From Entoloma clypeatum (lineage: Eukaryota; Basidiomycota; Agaricomycetes; Agaricales; Entolomataceae), in contig OY751490.1 of NCBI GenBank assembly GCA_963565915.1, positions 4,712,001-4,776,000 on the forward strand: 64,000 nucleotides of DNA. Direction: 5' to 3'. The translations under genes and the position numbers were made by a program. Below the pieces are notes generated by a model. The model saw nothing but the letters and a program-made list of their open reading frames with translations. It was not told where the DNA came from and did no database searches. Below are positions 23,043 to 35,877 of the stretch, piece after piece (position 1 is the stretch's first letter; each line of letters begins with the position of its first letter).

Positions 23043-23606
23043 CGTATGTAAGTCAATTTCCGACCTGTTGGTCTCCTGTTATCCCACTCACCAGGCTGCT
23101 GACGTCTTTAACAGGATAGTGACAGTATGCTATTAACCTGAAATGGTAATGTAAATGTGCCGAACACACTACTCACTAGTGGTGGTCCCGACGGCACCGA
23201 CCTCACAATTGATGCTGATGCATTTCTCAGACAGGTTTCTGGATGCCACCGGATATGAGCGTGAGCCACTGAATGAATCAGAGAAGACGCGGCACGCTGC
23301 TTTGCTTATTTACAGAAAAACAAGAAGTTTGACAATCACAATGGAGTCTCGCGGTGTCCGCTTGTAAATAGCCGAAGCGGAGCGCAATGAATGGGTGCAA
23401 CCGTGCTTGTAGCAAAGCCATGCTCACACTCGTCTCCCTCTCAGTTGAATAAATACAGTTTATACGTATTTCATTAACTTGAGCTCTTTGAAAAATCGTG
23501 CAATTATAAATGAACAAATGAATAGTATCAGCCATTGTGAGATGTCGTGCAAGGAATATAAGTAATGGATAAGTAATTGGCTCAGAATATAAAATGGTGA
23601 CATGGC

Positions 23607-24228
23607 CTACTCGAAGAATTCTGCGGGCGGAGAGGAGATATCGGGAACAAGAACAATGCCATCAATAATCATTTGGAACCGTTGCATTTGCATAGCATCA
23701 GGGTCAAGGTTCCGTTCTTCATTTTCGAGACGGAAGGATGGCGGAAGACTTGACGCTCGTTTGGCGTTGTCGTAGGTGCTGCTGTGGTTTGCAATTGATG
23801 CTACTTGTCGGGAATGATGATGTTTTCCTGTAAATCTCGAATCAGACATCTCAGAGATCAAAAGATAATTGAATTACAGACATACCTTTTGTTAAGCCTT
23901 CCTTCAAGTCGGCAAACTCTTTTTGCACTGCGAGGAAACCCTCCTTCATCTGTTCTTGAAGCGAGCAGAGGCATTCCTCACGCCTGAATGCATCTTCCTC
24001 CATCTCTTGGATGATCTTCAGTAATTTCAATGAATTAGCCTGTTGGTCGACGAGCATATTCCGGAGGGAAGCATAGTAACTATCGTCGTGAAGCCATCGT
24101 AGATCACGCAGATGCGTGTAGTGCTGAAAATGTTGTCGAAGAGCCAGCAAGAAATTCTCTTCGTGTTCTCTGGTCAGTGGTGTGTGTTCATCCTCAGAAT
24201 CAGAGACATGAGTAGTTTCTGAGGACAT
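23607..24228 (-). CDS. Small coiled-coil protein divergent from the Plavaka transposase
   Basis: Two exons, 24228-23886 and 23827-23607, joined by a 58-bp GT-AG intron in phase 1; 187 aa. The N-terminus is acidic (SDSEDEH). Residues about 25-115 are predicted helical with a heptad-like stretch (QQANSLKLLKIIQEMEEDAF). The C-terminus ends in PPAEFFE. There is no signal peptide or known domain. It shares a region of about 170 bp with the transposase, transcribed the other way. It has no lesion, whereas the transposase is broken. It could be an accessory gene of the transposon or an unrelated host gene. Confidence 0.6.
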
Positions 24229-24399
24229 TAGCGGCACTAGGAAAGCTTTTCTTGCAGATAGAGGTGGTCCGCGTCACCGTGAAGTTATTGAAAATTTGCA
24301 CAGCCACAGTTGACACCTTCAGCCTCACCCACGACAACAGGCCCGACTAGGATGAGGCTCTTCAGCTTCATCGCCGGAATTCTATTTTTTCTCTTCCTA

Positions 24400-27300
24400 A
24401 TGCCAATCTGCCAAGGTTGTAATAAGGAACTTTCGACTAATCAAGGGCTCAGGACACACCGGAAAATGTGCAAAAAATACCAAGATTATACTGCGAGGCT
24501 TCTGGACGATGCTGCTGATTACGCCGCACAAGGGAAGCGCAGAAAACTAGAGGGCGGACATGCTGCTCCTTTCCTACCAGATGAAAAATCTCCGGAGACA
24601 GAATCCCAGCCTTCTGGCCTCAACATGGTCGCGCCAACTTGTATTCCTTCGCCCGATCGTATGATTGCGCCGACAACCTCTGGTCGGCCTCGCAAGTTTC
24701 CAAAACATTACCAAGACTTTCTCCCTTCGCTTCCGACTGCACTTCCTCATATGCCTCCACCCGTTAAACCATCTCTTGAAATAGATGCCATGGAATATCC
24801 TGAGAGCCTGTCCCCATCCCCATCTCCGGCCCACGCCGAGCTCTATGAAACAAAACCAGATAGTTTTGGCTTGTATCGATCATATAATGTCTATCCCCAA
24901 CATGATCCAGACATCGTTCAACAAATAGACGATCTTTGTGATGCTCCCGGACTTTTGGTTGAGCCGGGTGATAGCACAAAGGGTCCTCTACGAGGTCTCG
25001 CGCCAGATATAGCAAACCTGGATCTGGAGAAGCGGCCGTTCTATGCACCCTTCCTAAACCCAACCGTCTTTCGCATAATGGAATGGTTCTATAATTGCTC
25101 CATCGTGAAATCCATATCCCAGCTTAGCAGTCTTGTTAACGATGTTATTCTTGCCCCCGATTTCGACGTGAAGGATCTAAAGGACTTCAACGCCATTCGG
25201 GAGCTCAAACGCATGGACCAAAGCGATGATACGGCACCATTCTCAGGCGAAAATGGGTGGTTCGAGTCATCAGTGAAGATTCGGCTCCCTCCCGCGATCA
25301 AAAAGCAACGTAAACCTGAAAAAGATACACCTGAGTTTGAGGTCACTGGCATTTGGCATAGGAAAATTCTAGAGGTTATAAAAACGGCCTTTCAGGATAC
25401 CAGCGCAAAGACATTCCATTTTACTCCTTTCCGTCTCTTCTGGAAGCCAACACCGGACAGTAAACAACAGCGTGTCGTCACGGAATTGTATAACTCAGAT
25501 GCCTTTCTGGAAGAAGACGAGAAACTTCAGCAGCAACCAAAAGAGCCTGGATGTCATCACGAGAGAGCAATTGCTGCGATTATGGTCTGGTCAGACTCAA
25601 CACATCTTGCAAGCTTTGGCACGGCCTCCCTTTGGCCAGTCTACCTTTTTTTCGGCAATCAAACAAAGTATCAGCGCGCAAAACCAAGTAATTTTGCAGC
25701 CCATCATATTGCATACATCCCCAAGGTATATCGCTGCTCATCATGTTTCCACGTCAATTCATGTTAGTTACTATAATAGCTTCCCGACAATCTGGAGGAC
25801 TATTATGAGAAGATATACGGCCAAAATCCATCGAAGGAAATCCTCACACACTTGAAGCGTGACCTCATGCATGCCATCTGGCATTTACTCTTGGACGACA
25901 AAGAATTCATGCATGCCTACGAGCATGGATTTGTGCTTGAGTGTGCTGATGGAATTCTCCGTCGCCTATTTCCTCAATTCTTTACATATTCTGCGGATTA
26001 TCCCGAAAAGCAAGTTTTTTTTATCCCTGTTCAGATGCGATAAATACTCATTTCTTTCTAGAGTTCTTCTTTCAACAATCAAATACTTTGGGAAAATGCC
26101 TTGCCCACGATGCGAGATTAAGAAAGAATTTATTGCAGGGCTTGGTACACATGTAGATGATCAACGGCGAGCTCATAAACGGATTGACGACAATAGCTGA
26201 CAACAAAAGATCGAGAAGGCACGTCGAAGTATCTTTGAAAAGGGCGCGAGGGTTAGTGGCACAACAGTCGAAAACATTTTGCAAGAAAAATCATTTGTTC
26301 CTACTCGGGTATGTGACAGCTTTATTTTCATCTCATAAGTGTGATGTTCTTCTCTCAGAATGCATTTTCTTCGCTGCGGGATTTTGGTTTCAATTTTTTT
26401 GAGATGTTCGTTCCGGATCAACTCCATGAGTTTGAACTTGGTGTTTGGAAGTCGGCCTTTGCACATTTGGTTCGTATTCTATATGCCATTGGGCCCCATG
26501 CAGTTCCTGCACTTGATTTACGGTGGGCTGGTTTCTTGAATGTCTTCGCACTTTTCATACTAATGACAAGTAAAAGCTATCGTCAGGTTCCCACTTTCAA
26601 CGAAACCATCCGCCGATTTACCAACGACGCATCAAGCATGAAAAAGTTGGCGGCTCGTGATTTGAAGACCTTTTGCAGGTAGTCCAATCATTCACAAATT
26701 CTACATATGAGCTAATCGATCTATGAGTGTGCAATTCCTGTCTTTGAAGGGCTCTTTCCGCCACCACATGATGCCATCGTCACCAATCTATTATTTTCTC
26801 TCTCTCAACTTGGCATGCTTATGCGAAACTTCGACTTCATACGGAGTCAACTCTGGGGTCTCTCAAAAAAGCGACTGGTGTGCTTGGACAATGCCTTCGA
26901 ACTTTCGTAAAGAAAACATGTCATTTATTTGAAACGCACGAGTTACCATCCGAACGTAAAAAGCGCCAACGGCGCAAAGCAGCAAATGCACGATCCACAA
27001 ACTCAAAGCAGAAGGCATCCGAGACCAGTGAGGGCCTAACACGAGAGACTGAACTTCGCCGGAAGGCCTTCAACCTATGTACCTACAAGCTCCACGCGCT
27101 CGGCGATTATGTTGCCAACATCTTTCGGTTTGGAACATCTGATAATTACACAACCCAGCTCGTATGTTTTACCAAAGTCTCCGTTGATAAATAAATTAAA
27201 TGTCTGCTATCAGGGTGAACTTGAACATCGTCGCGTAAAACGCTTCTATGTGCGAACCAACAAACAGACCCGCACCTTTACTCGCCAAATTGCAAAGCAT

Positions 27301-28512
27301 CAAAGACGTGAACGTATACTTCACAAAATCAAATCTTCTTCACAAGACACTACGCAGAAGAGAAAACATATGAAAGGGAAGAAGACGGCTGCAGCCCTTT
27401 CCTTTGAGGAGACAGATAAAATGACTTTAACTCTGCCCACGGCACATCACCATATGTCGAACAGTCGCCGCCATGGTGAAGATGTGACGGAATGGGTTTA
27501 TGAAAACAAAGATGATCCTGCGATGCATGTACGTGTCTGGCTTTCTGCCCAAAGAGCACAACTAAATCATTTTGTTAACCAAAGTCATTTATTCCCATTC
27601 TCAAAGATCACATCCTCTCTCGTGTCCTTGGGCATAGTTATGACGGTGATGAACATGAATATTCTGATCAAGATCGAGGGACTATCAATTTTCACAACAA
27701 CCGAATTTATCGTCATAAAGTCCTCCGGGTGAATTACACTTCATATGATATGCGCTGCTCGCAAGATTCTATCAACCCGCGCACCCATCCCTACTTTATG
27801 ACACTTTCACATGAGGACACCATGGATGGAACGGAGCCACATCCTTACTGGTATGGCCGCATACTAGGTGTATTTGATGCTGATATCATACATACCGATC
27901 AGTATTCGAGGAGGTCAACAACACGGCGCATGGAGTTTGTTTGGGTACGTTGGCTTGGACGGGATCTCACATACAAAGGATATGGAGGGAGGTGGAGCGT
28001 TCGGTTTTATCGACCCATCAGATATCATTCGAGCAGTCCACTTAATTCCGGCCTTTGAACATGGCAAAACTTCACAATTACTTGGACCTTCAATGGCTCG
28101 GCAGCCTCATGAGAATGATGAGGATTGGATTGGATTCTATGTCAACATGTAAGTGCCACATTTTCTTTCTGCTTGTTGTTGGCTCATATTCAACAGTTTT
28201 GTCGATCGTGATATGTTTATGCGGTTTCGCGGTGGAGGCATCGGCCACAAATCAAACTTTGTTCGAGATTTCCATGAAGAGGACACCGTGGATAATATAG
28301 TGCAAGATGACAGAGACAACGAAGGACCAGAAGAAGCATGGGACCTATCAGATGATGAGATTGAACCTGAGTCGGAGGAAGAGGATGATGATGATCTCGA
28401 TGATGAGGAAGAATGTGCAGAAGAGATTGAAGATGATGGTTTGGGACCCGAAGATGGGGAAGAAACTTGGGAAGCTGATGAAATTGAGACCCTTGGATTT
28501 GCGCAATTGTAG
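24400..28512 (+). pseudogene. Plavaka transposase (CACTA-like superfamily), multi-exon, decayed
   Basis: ATG 24400 opens a zinc-finger-like N-terminus (CQGCNKELSTNQGLRTHRKM, then C). The first exon runs to 25725 and includes MVWSDSTHLASFGTASLWPV, a Plavaka hallmark. Further exons give YSADYPEK/VLLSTIKYFG across a GC-AG intron (26010-26061), CPRCEIKK, EMFVPDQLHEFELGVWK, MKKLAARD, GELEHRRVKRFY, HPYFMTLSHED and finally NMFVDRDMFMRFRGGGIGHK with an acidic tail. Lesions: TGA at 26198-26200 and a frame change near 26800 in a TC run. Function by family: DDE-type cut-and-paste transposition in the nucleus. An in-frame upstream ATG at 24352 would add 16 residues. Confidence 0.85.
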
Positions 28513-28639
28513 CTCTAATGATAGATGGTTCTCGCCGATTCAGAATAACATGCTGCCTGGCCCAGGTCACATGACCTGAATATTTGGACGCGTCTTCCAT
28601 GCTCCAAGCTTGCTATGTGCTCCTTGCCTTCCTCCATCA

Positions 28640-30800
28640 ATGTCTTCCACCTCGTCTTCATCTCCGTCTCCTGCTCATCCATCATAATCCTCTTCTACTA
28701 AAGAAACAGACTGCGAGGATTGGAATATCCTTGAATGGCTTGATGGACGCAAGGGAACAAAGAAAAAGAAGTAAGCATCTCAGCGTGAATGGCACTGATG
28801 AGCTATTTTGCTTACTTACACGTGAACTACAGGAATCAAGGGCCACTAGCTCATTATCGGTCCTTCGCCAAGTGGCTAACGCGTGTCTACTATGCCTTCA
28901 TCGAATATGATGATGTTTTCGACGCAGGTTTAAGGTTTGAGGCTGGAAGGTATGGGGACTTGACCAAGGATGAGTGCGCATATAGCCAGTTTTCTTTCAA
29001 TCTTTCGATGACTGACATCTAGTTATCTGCTATCTAGGTTTCGGGACCAACATTTTAACAACCTCACAGTATACGACAACATGAAGACTATGATACCGCA
29101 CTTTGAAGATGATATAGAACACATCCGTAAAACAAAACAATCTGAGTACCTGGATCGACTGGTACAAACTGTACGTTTTTAAAATGATATGTATATATAC
29201 ACTGATTATATGCACAGCTTAATGACGGTGCGAGGGATGGCCGCAGCGACGACACTGGCAGTCTCGTTAAACACGGCCTGATGATCCTCGCACATGAACA
29301 GCCTGGGGGACAAATCAATCCTCCAATGATTGCGGTCGACAAGCAGGATCGTGGATTTCGCCATCCAGTATGCGCAAGATTGCTGTGCCCCATCAGAAAA
29401 CTCAAAGAGTTTGATGCAAACCCGGAAGAGTAAGTCCTCCTAATGTTCTTTTCTTTTCGTCTCTCATCACTTCTCCCCTCGTCATTTTCGTAGTTTCCGC
29501 CAGAAGGTCTTGGATGGCCATGTCCGAATAACAAGCAAGCAAATCCCATCTTTTATCTATGCAGAAGGCCAGTTTGATGCAAAGGATTTTCGAAATGGCC
29601 TCTTTCGTGGTCGCCTTCTCGTGAGGGTGAGTTTGGCCCCCCCTTTTTTTTCCCAATGCTGAAATTGAGATTCCTCACAGTTTTGGAAACACATCTTTAC
29701 GGGGCCATCGTCAGCAAATCAGGTGTTGGAAAGACCAACAGGAACGAGGGCGAAGAGGGGGCAGGCAGAGCTGCACAAAATGAAGCGAGTCACTCAGGGG
29801 TCCATCATTTATGCCGCGATCCAGGTATATCATCCAACGTGTTCAACAGACTTGGTAATCAAGAAATCTTCTAGCTTCGCTACTTCCTGTGCAGCATCAA
29901 CAATTGGTGAACTGACGATGGCGCTTTCAAAGTTACCGAGTTTGCAGTTATGTTGGGCGAAGTTTTCGACATGGCTGGATCAGATGACGCGTGGTGGGGG
30001 GATCTGAACGAATGGTGGGAAAAGTATGTATCTGTAGTGGCGATGTTCTCTTTCCTACTTACGGTCTCATAGGCGAGTCTTCAAGACGACAGTTGGCAGG
30101 GTGATATCACCTGAGGACGCTATGGATGATGAGGACAATGATGCTGCATTCTTTCGGACACAATCCATAGAGCAAGAAGATCAAGGAGAAGAAGCCGATG
30201 ACGGCATTAGTATAGTGCACTGTCCATCATTGCGTCCACATTCTGACTGTTGCCATTGCTTTTACTTCAGTACCATCTTCACCACGAACTGCAGCCCAGA
30301 CTGCATTGTCTCGATCGCCATCGCCTTTGGCTGCCCTTTCCACCCCACCTCGCAAGAGCAACCAAACAACCTCAGGCATCAAGAAACTTCCTGAGTCTCC
30401 TCGATCAAGTCCCTTGTCTTCAGCCTCGTCACGGCACCAATCCCCGGCACCAACCCACAAATCAGCAGCTCCTGTGCAAGTGAATCTGTCTGTCAAGATT
30501 GCCCCCCCACGTCACCTACGTCGCCGAGCATCCATCACTTTCACCGCGGAGCAACCTCCTCCGAAAATTGTGCCATCAAAGCGTGGTCTCCCAGCGTCGC
30601 GCAAGACGCCGGCGCCCACAGCCGAACCTATCATCAACAAACTCCCCACCAACAAAAATGTGGCCAAACCACCAGCAAAGAAGACAATCGCACCTGCAGC
30701 CGAACCTCCTGCTGACGAACTCCTGGACGAAGTCGTTGACGAAACTGCGGCCAAACCACCACCAAAGAAGAAGAGGAAGAAGAGCAACAAGTGGTCGTGA
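28640..30800 (+). pseudogene. DUF6698-like protein with basic C-terminal tail (one early stop)
   Basis: ATG 28640 is followed by an in-frame TAA at 28685-28687, after which the frame continues. Several short exons with GT-AG introns can be joined: 28640-28770, then from 28833, then from 29039. They contain HYRSFAKWLTRVYYAFIEYD, GARDGRSDDTGSLVKHGLMI, KQDRGFRHPVCARLLCP, GLFRGRLLV and FWKHIFTGPSSA. This succession of RSDDT, DRGF(R/N)H, LLCP and HIFTxPSS matches, from memory, the agaricomycete DUF6698 family, whose function is unknown. The tail from 30306 is Pro/Ser/Lys-rich and ends in a likely nuclear signal (PPPKKKRKK). An ATG after the stop could rescue a shorter protein. Confidence 0.6.
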
Positions 30801-31484
30801 AGGTGGGTTATTATTCCCACGAAGTCGACGCTTCCACTGATCATCGCCCTAATTCGCCAAGCATGATTTTCGGATGGGGTTCCCATTTCTGTTCGCATTC
30901 TGGTCTCTCTGCTGCGGCTGCATGTATTACTCTCTTTCGGTGCTCTGTGGTGGACCCCTCGCTCGTTACTGACAGCTTTCACTCTCATTATGCTCTTGCT
31001 CGACTCCTTGCTCAATTCTCGCTCATGTGATAAGCTTAACATTAACGTTGTATCATTAGCCACATTCTCTTACATCGAAATTAATTTTATTGTTGTCTCT
31101 TCATCGCTCAAAATTGGAAACCTAAGACATCGAAAGCAATCCTGCTATATGACTGAAAATCTGTGGGCAAGTATATAACTCAATACCAGCAAATAACAGG
31201 CCGTTTTGCCATACCATGATGTAACCAATGTTACAATCCCAGAACACTCGGTAACGATTTGCAACCCTTTCCCAAATTGTTGACAGGTACCCAGGTTGGC
31301 GAAATCGGCCAGGCTGGTATTGGTAGTTCAGGAAGGAGATGTGAATGTTTACGCAGGTATAGGTTGTCGGCTCGCCACCATCCTGGTAGATCTGGCAATC
31401 CCGGTAATTGTTGTTGATGATTGTTTTTGGTATGTATGGGGTATAAAACCTTCTGTCGCATTTTGCGATGGCACTTTCAGTGAC
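30801..31484. promoter_or_regulatory. Intergenic region and NLR promoter
   Basis: No coding signal is seen. A TATA-like GTATAAAACC lies at 31441-31450, about 35 bp before the NLR start at 31485. A short out-of-frame upstream ATG sits at 31468 and its frame closes just after the NLR start codon. Confidence 0.45.
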
Positions 31485-34400
31485 ATGTCCTTGAAACGAG
31501 TCAAGACACTAGCAAATTGGCGACCAACCAACCCCTTGAAGCGCATACCACAGGATGCGAATTCATCTCAGCCATCACTATTGAACGTTCCCGGATCCGC
31601 ATCCAACAGTTCAGCTCGAAGTTCTGTAGCAACTCTCATCGATAGGATCCACACCAAGTCCACCCCACCTTCCACTTCCGCAGGCTCTCTAACTATTTCA
31701 TCTACCTCTGCTAACCCAAGTAAGTCGCTTCACCCTGTTCTGCGTGGGTTTTCAGCGCTTGACTGTAACTCAGTCAAGGAGAATGTCAAAGTTGCTTTGA
31801 ACGGAATACACGAGCTACTTAAGGTTCTCAAGGAATCTGCAGACGTTTTTCCCCCTCTCCAAGCAACTGTCGGTGGTCTGCTTGCCTGCATCGATGCATA
31901 CCAGGTGTGTTGGGCAGATCAATGTTGACTATGATGCGCACTCACATTTCTATCCACTATCAGAAAACGTCTGCGAATCATGATGAGATGGACAAGTTGA
32001 TGAACACCATCAATACCTTGTCATTCTTCCTCCCTGAGAAGCTACCAAGGTATCAAGCATCGCTTACGCAGGGAGGAATCGAAGATTTCGCAAAGTAGGC
32101 CTTCGTGTCTCGGGTGCAATCACAACTGTTGATTTTGGCGTCGGCAGGGTCTTGGGAGATGAATTAAAGAAGGTCGAAAGCATGCATCAGCGAGGATTGC
32201 TGGCTAGGCTCGCTCAGAATAGTGACGATGCCGGAGAGCTAGTTTCGTCATATCGAACCATCAAAGATGCTTTCGATGTATTCAACCTACGTCGCTCCTA
32301 TCATCTAAAGCATACTTTCTAAGCAATCTACTAGCTCAAACTGCTTTCGGCCGTGGAGCAGAATACACACGAAATTCTCAAGGTGTGCGACCTGATTCTC
32401 GATAACTTGCAATGACCACGTTATACTTAATGATTGCTCAGAATGTCGTTTTTCAGGCTCTACCTCGCTCTCGTAATGCAGTACACAACGCCGCCGTCAA
32501 TCTCGACAATGTTTCCCGTGGTCCATGCACAAAGGATACCCGCGTCACCATAATCGAACAGATCATGGATTGGGCCGAGGGGACCGATGCCAACGCTCCG
32601 CCCATATACTGGCTTGCCGGACTGGCTGGCACGGGCAAGACGACCATCGCCTACACGATCTGCGAGATGCTGCAGAAAAACAATCTCCCTTTCACCTCCT
32701 TCTTCTGCTCGCGGCGGCTCGACAGCAGGAATTCCAATCTTTTAGTCACTACACTGTGCCGGGGTCTCGCAACGAGGTTTTGGTCCTTCGCATCCGAACT
32801 CCAACGCGTCTTGGAACGAGACGCGGAGATTGTCGACGTAGGGTTACCCTCACAGATTGACGAGCTGCTGGCGAAACCGTGGCAAGCTTCGCTTGCTCAC
32901 CGAGGTGGTCTACTAGTGCCAGTGGTAGTCGTCGACGCTCTGGATGAGAGCGACGGCGGGACTACATTCCTCAAGGAGCTTCTTCGCGTTGTGGAAAGGG
33001 GTGCATTGTCAGGGATCAAGTTCCTCGTCACAAGCCGGCCAGAACCTGACATCGTCGACCTGTGCAAGTCATTTCCTCCCGGCGGCGTTTGCAGGCTCCA
33101 CGCGGTCGATACGGCGAACGTTCAAGGGGACATCAAGACCTACCTCCAGGAGAAGCTCCCGAACTTGAAGGATACGCCGGAACTAGCAGACCTCTCACAA
33201 CGGTCAGATGGACTCTTCGTATACGCCGCCACCGCCGTGAGGTTCCTCTGTCCTCCGCACTGTTCTTTATCAGCTTCCGAGGAGAAGAAGCTGCTTAGAG
33301 AATTCCTGGAGTCATGGCCGTCATCTGCTGGGAGCGGCGAACGATTGTTGGTAGACGAGCTGTATGAGCAGATCTTCAACAGCGCGTTTCGTGATGCGAG
33401 GGTCCGCACCCCACGCTTGCAGATACTCCATAGCACCCTCTGCGTCGAGGACAGGGTCACTGTATCCGTCTTGGCAGACCTTACGAATATAGATCAGGGT
33501 ACGGTCCAGAAACTCGTCGACTCTCTGTATGCCGTTCTCTTTGTCTCAAGCAAGGATGAGTGTGTCTATTGGTACCACTCTTCATTCCCGGACTACGTCT
33601 TCAGCCAAACTCGAGCTAGATTCAGCTTTCCATCCTCTGGAATCGATGTATTTTGCAACCAAGATATTCATCACGCCCGCCTTGCCAGCCAGTGCTTCTC
33701 ACTTATGCAGGCCTCGCTTCATTTCAACATGTGCGAGCTAGAATCGTCGTACACCTTTGATGCGGACGTACCAGGCCTCCAAGATCGGGTCAGGGAGAGA
33801 TTGACTCCAGTTCTCCGATACGCCTCACGGCATTGGGCACAGCACCTACTTCGTTCTCCACCTACAGATACAGATACCTCTCACCTCTACTGCTGTCTAA
33901 ACCAGTTTATGTCTCACAGACTACTGTTCTGGATGGAGGCCATGAATCTCATGGGGGCAAAAATAGAGTGTCGTACCTCGTTGCAGAAAGCATGTGACTG
34001 GCTGGACAAGGTGAGAACGAAGATATATCCTATGCGAGCATGTGTTGAATACGTTACAAGGGGACTGAATGTCCTACTCTGATGGATTATGTGAAGGATG
34101 CCGCGAACTTTTCAGCTTATTTCGCAGGAAGCGCCGCGGCGACGTCAACGCCACATCTATACATATCGGCGTTGTCTACGTGGGATCAACAGTCCCCCGT
34201 CTGGAAGGCTTGGAAATATCGGTTCGGCCATATTCCAAAGATTTCCTTGTCGAAGGGCTACATGGCGGTGCCGTTGGTCTCGATCACTGCTAATGTGGGG
34301 GTTACTTGCATGGCATTGTCCCCAAATGGCAAGCAGATTGTCTCGGGTTCTGAGGACAAATGTGTGCGAGTTTGGGATGCGAACACGGGCGAGCAGCTGA

Positions 34401-35125
34401 GGGAGCTGAACGGCCACACAGATTGGGTTTACTCTGTCGCATTCTCGCATGATGGAAAGCAGATCGTCTCTGGTTCAGCGGACAAATCTGTGCGAGTGTG
34501 GGATGTGAAGACGGGCGAGCAGCTGAAAAAGCTGAACGGCCACGACTGGTCGGTCAGGTGCCGTATTCTCACCCGACGGCAAGTGGATTGTCTCCGGTTC
34601 CTCTGACATGTCTGTGCGGGTGTGGGATGCGAAGACGGGTGAGCAGCTGTGGGAGCTGAACGGCCACACCCAACTGGTCTTTTGTGTTGTATTTTCGCCT
34701 GATGGCAAGCAGATCGTCTCTGGTTCTGCTGACAGAGAGCAGCTGAAGGAGCTGAATGGCCACTCTGACTCAGTTACAACCGTCGCATTCTCGCCTGACG
34801 GCAAGCAGATTGTCTCTGCTTCTGACGACAAATCTGTGCGAGTGTGGGATGCAAATATCGGTGTCCAGCAGCTCCGGAAGCTCAACGGCCACACCAACTC
34901 GGTCCATTCTGTGGCATTCTCACCTGACGGCAAGTGGATTCTCTCCGGTTCGGATGACAAATCTGTGCGACTGTGGGACGCGAAGATGGGTGAGCAGCTG
35001 AGGGAGCTTAACGGCCACACTGACTCAATTACATCTGTCGCATTCTCGCCTGACTGCAAGCAGATTGTCTCCGGTTCATATGACCACGGTGTTCGAGTGT
35101 GGGACGCGAACACGGGCGAGCAGCT

Positions 35126-35720
35126 CTATAGTCCCTGTAGTCATATTATAATGTCTCCCAAGAATAGCTATATTTTCACATGATAATGTGGGGACTTTCT
35201 CACATGGTACATTATGATTTGATGGAATTTCAATGTAAACATGGTTTTCAGGTACCTTGCCACATTATAATGTGTCATGGAATTAAGGTTTTAAAGGTTA
35301 GGCCCACATAAGAATGTGCCACATTATAATGTTGGCCACATCATAATGTGTCTGCCACATTATAATGTCACTATCAGAGATTTAGGTTGTTAGGGTTAGG
35401 TTAAAGGTTAGGGATAGGTTAGGGATAAGTTAGGGTTAGGTTAAGGTTAGGCTGGGAATCAGTGGTGCCTCTGTATATATGTTGCAATTTGAGGCCAGAA
35501 TATGACCAGACTGTGGTCTGGCAGAGAGATTTGGGTCAATCTAACCATCCTGGAATTTATTAGATAATCTACAGATATAGAAGGAGGGAATGGGCAAGAA
35601 TGATGCTACATTATAATTCCATCTACATCATAATGTGCTGTGTGAGAATGGATCCACATTATCATGTGAGAATGTAGCTATTCCTGGGAAACATTATAAT
35701 GAGGCTATAGGGATACCTCC
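35126..35720. mobile_element. MITE-like insertion 1 in the WD40 array
   Basis: The 595-bp insertion is flanked by AGCAGCT on both sides (35119-35125 and 35721-35727). The ends are imperfect inverted repeats: CTATAGTCCCTGTAG at the left and, read inward from the right, GTATCCCTATAG, both followed by CATTATAATG and GAATAGCTA-ATT-TCACATGATAATGTGG-like sequence. It contains three copies of the palindrome CACATTATAATGTG or close to it, and no ORF. Confidence 0.8.
35382..35452 (+). repeat. Degenerate TTAGGG tract inside the MITE
   Basis: About 70 bp made of TTAGGG, TTAGGTTA, TTAGGGATA and AAGGTTAGG units. The plus strand is the G-rich strand. It resembles an interstitial telomere-type repeat; TTAGGG is the usual telomere unit of basidiomycetes. 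Confidence 0.7.
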
Positions 35721-35877
35721 AGCAGCTGAGGGAGCTGAACGGCCACACAGGTTGGGTTTTCTCTGTCGCATTCTCACATGATGGCAAGCAGATCGTCTCT
35801 GGTTCAGAGGACAAATCTGTGCGAGTGTGGGAGGTGAAGACGGGCGAGCAGCTGAAAAAGCTGAACGGCCATGACTG

